Source of the DNA: JAJFUI01 sp039679885
GTDB taxonomy: Bacteria; Planctomycetota; Planctomycetia; Pirellulales; Thermoguttaceae
Reading direction: 5' to 3'
Assembly: GCA_039679885.1 (NCBI GenBank)
Contig: JBDKUC010000358.1
Coordinates: forward strand, 1 to 26,239
DNA: 26,239 bases
The notes under the pieces are model-generated. The model was not told the DNA's origin and ran no database searches. It saw only the letters and a list, made by a program, of their open reading frames with translations. The translations under genes were made by a program, and so were the position numbers. Below are positions 22,936 through 26,239 of this stretch, piece after piece; position 1 is the stretch's first letter; each line of letters begins with the position of its first letter.

Positions 22936-24189
22936 ATGCGTCTGGCAATCTTCACGTCGGAGTTCCCGAGCCATGTCAGCACCTTTCTTGCGCGCGACAT
23001 TCGGGGGCTTCTTGAGGCGGGAATCGAAGTCGACGTATTCCCCGTTCGCGACCCGGACGGGTCGTTGTGGCAGTTTGTTCCGGACATTCTCAACGAGGCC
23101 ACGTTTCCGCGCGAGCGGGTTCATCACTTGACGATGCCGCGCTGCCTTGCGTCGGCTTGGCCGTGGTCTCTGTCCTCCTTTGGAAAGTTGCTGCGCGATA
23201 CGATCGGAGTCTGCGCATCGGCGGCCCAGTATGGCCCCATTCCGCTCGCCAAGAGCTTGTATGTGCTCCCGAAGGCTTGCGCGTGGGCGCGCCGCCCGCC
23301 GGGCGAGTACGATCATGTCCTTTCCTATTGGGGAAACTACGCCGCCACCTGCGCCCGCGAGTTTCACCGGCTTGTCGGCCGCCCGGTCCCTTTCTCCATG
23401 TTCCTCCACGCGGGCACCGACCTGTACCGCACTCGCGTGTACATGAAGCAGAAGCTGCTTTATGCCGACAACGTCTTCGTCGTATGCGAATTCAACCGCG
23501 AGTACATTCGGCAGAAATACCCGAGGCTCTTCCCTCGCATCGCCCAGAAGATCCACCTGCACCACCTCGGGCTGAATCTGGCCGACCTGCCGTTCCAGGC
23601 CGAGGGCCGCATTCCCCAGCGGGTCGTGGGCGTGGGCCGGCTGGATCGCCGCAAGGGCTTTGACTACTTGCTTCGCGCCGCCGGTGAGTTGACGCGACGA
23701 GGCGTCGATGTTGACGTGCAACTCGTCGGCGGCGGCCAGGAGGAAGGAAACCTCCGGCGGCTGGCCGCCGACCTGGGTCTCGGCAATCGGGTCACGTTCC
23801 TGGGGTGGCAGCCGTTTGCCGAGGTGCAAGCCGCAATGGCGCGCGCCGCCGTGCTGGTCCACCCTTCGCCGGAGATCGGCGACGCCGTTCCCACTGTCAT
23901 CAAGGAAGCTCAGGCCGTCGGAACGCCGGTGGTGGGCACCACTGTTGCAGGAATCCCCGAACTCCTCGATTTCGGACGCTCCGGAATCCTGGTGCCGCCG
24001 CGCGAGGTCATCCCACTGGCGGATGCAATCGGTCGGCTCCTGGCCGACACTTCGTTGCGACAACAGTATGCATTGGCCGGCCGTCAATTCGCCGAGACGC
24101 ACTACGACATGTGGCAGAACGGACGGCAGTTGGCCGATCGACTTCGCGCAACCGTGCGACACGGCGCACACCAAGACACCAACCCCTAA
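22936..24189 (+). CDS. Glycosyltransferase family 4 protein (colanic-acid WcaL/AmsK-like)
   Basis: 417 residues, GT-B. It begins MRLAIFTSEFPSHVSTFLARDI, the FPxxxxTF start typical of WcaL/AmsK-like colanic-acid and amylovoran transferases. It has HVLSYWGNYAAT and FLHAGTDLYR in the N-domain, and VGRLDRRKGFDYLLRA (about 233-248), LVGGGQEEGNL, FLGWQPFAEV and GDAVPTVIKEAQAVGTPVVGT (about 315-335) in the donor domain. The donor motif reads D-x7-E instead of E-x7-E. It probably adds one residue of the repeat unit on the cytoplasmic face. ATG 22936 follows the GT2 stop by 57 bases, in which nothing else is visible, and the next gene starts six bases after its stop. Confidence 0.9.
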   Translation: MRLAIFTSEFPSHVSTFLARDIRGLLEAGIEVDVFPVRDPDGSLWQFVPDILNEATFPRERVHHLTMPRCLASAWPWSLSSFGKLLRDTIGVCASAAQYGPIPLAKSLYVLPKACAWARRPPGEYDHVLSYWGNYAATCAREFHRLVGRPVPFSMFLHAGTDLYRTRVYMKQKLLYADNVFVVCEFNREYIRQKYPRLFPRIAQKIHLHHLGLNLADLPFQAEGRIPQRVVGVGRLDRRKGFDYLLRAAGELTRRGVDVDVQLVGGGQEEGNLRRLAADLGLGNRVTFLGWQPFAEVQAAMARAAVLVHPSPEIGDAVPTVIKEAQAVGTPVVGTTVAGIPELLDFGRSGILVPPREVIPLADAIGRLLADTSLRQQYALAGRQFAETHYDMWQNGRQLADRLRATVRHGAHQDTNP

Positions 24190-24195
24190 CGCATC

Positions 24196-25611
24196 ATGAG
24201 CGGTCTCAGCGAATCCATCTACATGCGCAGCCCCATCTGGCTCCAGCAGGCGGCCGTCGCCGTCTGGGGGGCCCAGTGGTATTGGCGGCGGTTTGGCGGC
24301 CATTTCTCGCAATTCGTCGCCGAGTATCTTGAGCGGGACCGCTGGTCGGCCGAACGTCTCCGCGACTACCAAGCCGAGCGACTCGCGGCGCTCTTCGATG
24401 CGGCCTGGCGGTCGCCGTACTATCGCGAGGCCTTTTCCAAGGCCGGGATGAGCGAGCGGCTTGGTCCGTGGGAGGCGATGGCCAAAGCGCCGTTGTTGAG
24501 CAAAAACACCCTGCGTTCCAGCGGAGACCGGCTGCTGACGACGTCCCGCCTGCCACGCGGCGTCTCGGTGTTCAGCACGAGCGGCTCGACCGGCACGCCC
24601 ACGAAGCTCTATTACACGCGCGAGTTCTTGCAGCAACAACTGGCGATCCTGGAGGCCCGCAGCTACCGTTACGCGGGCGTGACTCACCGCGACCGGCGGT
24701 TTATGTGTGGCGTGCGGAAAGTGTGTCGCCTCGACCAGAGCAAGCCGCCCTTCTGGCGATTCAGCCCCGCCGAGAATCTGGCCTACGCTTCCGCCTATCA
24801 CCTTTCGCCGCGGTTTCTGCCCGATTACCTCGCATTCCTCCGCCGGTATCAGCCTCGCATCATCATGGGGTACCCCAGCGCGCTGTCGACGATCGCGTCG
24901 TACGCGCTCGAGCACAATGACATGCCGGCGCCTGCCCGATGCGTCATCACGACGTCCGAGACCGTCACGCTTCAGATCCGCGACGTCATCGAGCGGGCCT
25001 GGCAGTGCCGGCTGTTCGATCAGTATGGATGTAGCGAGGGATGCTGTTTCGCGAGTCAGTGCGAGCACGGGCGATACCACGTCAGCGAAGATCTCGGGAT
25101 CATCGAGATTCTCAACGCTCAGGGGCAGCCCGCCGCACCAGGCGACATCGGTGAAATCGTCTGCACCGGCTTGCTGAACACGCTCCAGCCGTTGATCCGC
25201 TATCGCATCGGCGACGTCGCCTGCTGGGCGCCCGAGCAAACCTGCCCCTGTGGCCGGTCGAGTCGAATCATCGAGAGCATCGACGGCCGTCTCGAGGACA
25301 TGTGCTGCACCCCCGATGGCCGCCAGACGCTGCGGTTCGACACGGTCTTCAAGGGCATCGACCACATTCGCGAGGCCCAGGTCATCCAGGAGAAGCCCGA
25401 CTTGTTCGTCCTTCGCGTGGTTCCCGCCGAGGGGTTCGGACCATCCGACGCCGACTTGCTGCGGCACAACATGCTTCTTCACGTCGGCAACGTCCAGATC
25501 GAAATCGAAACCGTCGAGGCCATCGAACGCGCCGCCTCCGGAAAATTCCGGGCAGTGGTATGTCGCCTAACGCCCGAGGAACGAAAGAGACTCCTTCGCG
25601 GAGCCACCTGA
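24196..25611 (+). CDS. CapK/PaaK-family adenylate-forming enzyme (phenylacetate-CoA-ligase-like)
   Basis: 471 residues. It has the adenylate-forming motifs FSTSGSTGTPTKL (about 126-138, P-loop), the FDQYGCSEG signature (about 274-282), YRIGD (about 336-340), and near the C-terminus a SGKFR motif (about 448) with the likely catalytic Lys. EQTCPCGRSSRI resembles the Cys-rich turn of PaaK-type ligases. Such proteins activate a carboxylic acid with ATP. CapK-type members are found in capsule and exopolysaccharide loci, where an acyl or amino-acyl decoration of the polymer is a plausible but mostly unproven role. The true acid is unknown. No dedicated acyltransferase is visible in the window. It is packed between two glycosyltransferase genes with gaps of six and five bases. 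Confidence 0.87.
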   Translation: MSGLSESIYMRSPIWLQQAAVAVWGAQWYWRRFGGHFSQFVAEYLERDRWSAERLRDYQAERLAALFDAAWRSPYYREAFSKAGMSERLGPWEAMAKAPLLSKNTLRSSGDRLLTTSRLPRGVSVFSTSGSTGTPTKLYYTREFLQQQLAILEARSYRYAGVTHRDRRFMCGVRKVCRLDQSKPPFWRFSPAENLAYASAYHLSPRFLPDYLAFLRRYQPRIIMGYPSALSTIASYALEHNDMPAPARCVITTSETVTLQIRDVIERAWQCRLFDQYGCSEGCCFASQCEHGRYHVSEDLGIIEILNAQGQPAAPGDIGEIVCTGLLNTLQPLIRYRIGDVACWAPEQTCPCGRSSRIIESIDGRLEDMCCTPDGRQTLRFDTVFKGIDHIREAQVIQEKPDLFVLRVVPAEGFGPSDADLLRHNMLLHVGNVQIEIETVEAIERAASGKFRAVVCRLTPEERKRLLRGAT

Positions 25612-25616
25612 CCAAC

Positions 25617-26239
25617 ATGCATGAAGCCGGACAACAGACCGCCAGAACGCCAATGGTCTCGCAGACAGACGCTACGCCGCGAGTCTCGGTTATCGTTCCC
25701 TGCCGGAACGAAGCCGCGTGGATTGAACGATGCCTGGAGTCCATCGCCGCCAACGATTTCCCCAAAGACCAGATGGAACTGCTGGTTCTCGACGGCATGA
25801 GCACCGACGGGACTCGGGCGATCATCGGGCAATCTGCTCCGAAGTTTCCGTGGATGCGGCTTCTGGACAACCCGAGGAAGACGGCGCCCGCCGCGATGAA
25901 CATCGGCATTGCCGCGGCCCGCGGAAAGATCGTTGTGCGTATGGACGCGCACAATGAGTATCCGAGCGACTACATCTCGAAGCTGGTGTATTGGCTTGAA
26001 AAGAGCGGCGCCGATAACGTCGGCGGCGTCTCGGCCGTCTGCCCATCGAACGACACGGCCGCTGCCAAGGCGATCGCTTTCGGTTGCTCGCATTTCCTCG
26101 GGGTCGGCAACGCCCGATATCGCATCGGCGTCACGAAACCGACCGAGGTGGACACGGTTCCTTTTGGCTGCTACCGCCGCGAAGTCTTCGAGAAAATCGG
26201 CCCCTTCGATGAAGAACTCGTTCGCAATCAGGATGACGA
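25617..26239 (+). CDS. Glycosyltransferase family 2 protein, ExoA-like (runs off the right edge)
   Basis: Open from ATG 25617 to the window edge, 207 complete codons and no stop. GT-A motifs: VSVIVPCRNEAAWIERCL (about 23-40), LVLDGMSTDGT (about 57-67), VVRMDAHNEYPSDY (about 106-119), and FGCYRREVFEKIGPFDEELVRNQDD at the edge. The DAH variant of the metal motif and the NQDD ending are typical of ExoA/succinoglycan-type transferases, which usually continue into C-terminal membrane segments. There is no good ribosome binding site; an alternative start is ATG 25653. It continues the operon five bases after the CapK-like gene. Confidence 0.88.
   Translation, partial: MHEAGQQTARTPMVSQTDATPRVSVIVPCRNEAAWIERCLESIAANDFPKDQMELLVLDGMSTDGTRAIIGQSAPKFPWMRLLDNPRKTAPAAMNIGIAAARGKIVVRMDAHNEYPSDYISKLVYWLEKSGADNVGGVSAVCPSNDTAAAKAIAFGCSHFLGVGNARYRIGVTKPTEVDTVPFGCYRREVFEKIGPFDEELVRNQDD

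Noticed and set aside
22930..25482. An 850-codon open frame on the minus strand opposite the GT4 and CapK-like genes
   Set aside because: It spans two clear plus-strand genes and has the composition of an antisense shadow, without recognisable domains.

Overview
The window looks like a chromosomal piece of a high-GC planctomycete, probably of the Pirellulales type. The clues are a complete exosortase/EpsI polysaccharide locus, many short hairpin repeats between genes of kinds common in that phylum, irregular use of Shine-Dalgarno sequences, and TTG/GTG starts. No rRNA, tRNA, CRISPR array or transposase is visible. This placement is inference from gene content; no marker gene settles it.

Layout. 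Positions 1-1209 (minus strand) hold the 5' part of carA and a small secreted protein, separated by about 500 bases of hairpin repeats. Everything from about 1915 to the right edge reads on the plus strand and is one large surface-polysaccharide locus. Module 1 (1915-9685) has an exosortase, a Wzz/BY-kinase chain-length regulator, an EpsI-like protein, a membrane-anchored nucleotide-sugar 4,6-dehydratase (PglF/WbpM type) and a DegT aminotransferase. A short insertion region (9686-10690) carries a GxxExxY nuclease-like gene bracketed by two inverted-repeat pairs. Next come a prepilin-like protein (10691-11764) and half of a Wzx flippase (11807-12484) that stops after about six membrane segments.

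Module 2 (12525-17804) is a nonulosonic-acid (sialic-acid-like) cassette of visibly lower GC: a fused CMP-sugar synthetase/HAD phosphatase, a NeuB-type synthase without the SAF domain, a second full-length flippase, and a 609-residue GT-B-like glycosyltransferase with HP and Ser/Thr motifs. No UDP-GlcNAc 2-epimerase is present, so a KDN-like route is one reading. Module 3 (17833-26239) is tightly packed: GDP-mannose (or GDP-heptose) 4,6-dehydratase, sedoheptulose-7-phosphate isomerase, a Wzy/WaaL-type polymerase or ligase, GT4, GT2, GT4, a CapK/PaaK-type adenylate-forming enzyme, and a GT2 (ExoA-like) running off the edge.

Together the genes describe a Wzx/Wzy-type pathway: nucleotide sugars are made (dehydratases, aminotransferase, isomerase, CMP-nonulosonate enzymes), built into a repeat unit by at least five glycosyltransferases, flipped, polymerised and length-controlled. 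The exosortase/EpsI pair probably anchors proteins to, or processes them with, this polymer. The initiating phosphoglycosyltransferase, the export porin and any PEP-CTERM substrate are not in the window. The most interesting points are the nonulosonate cassette sitting against a broken flippase, the GxxExxY gene between repeat pairs, and a dispersed repeat translated in frame inside the aminotransferase.
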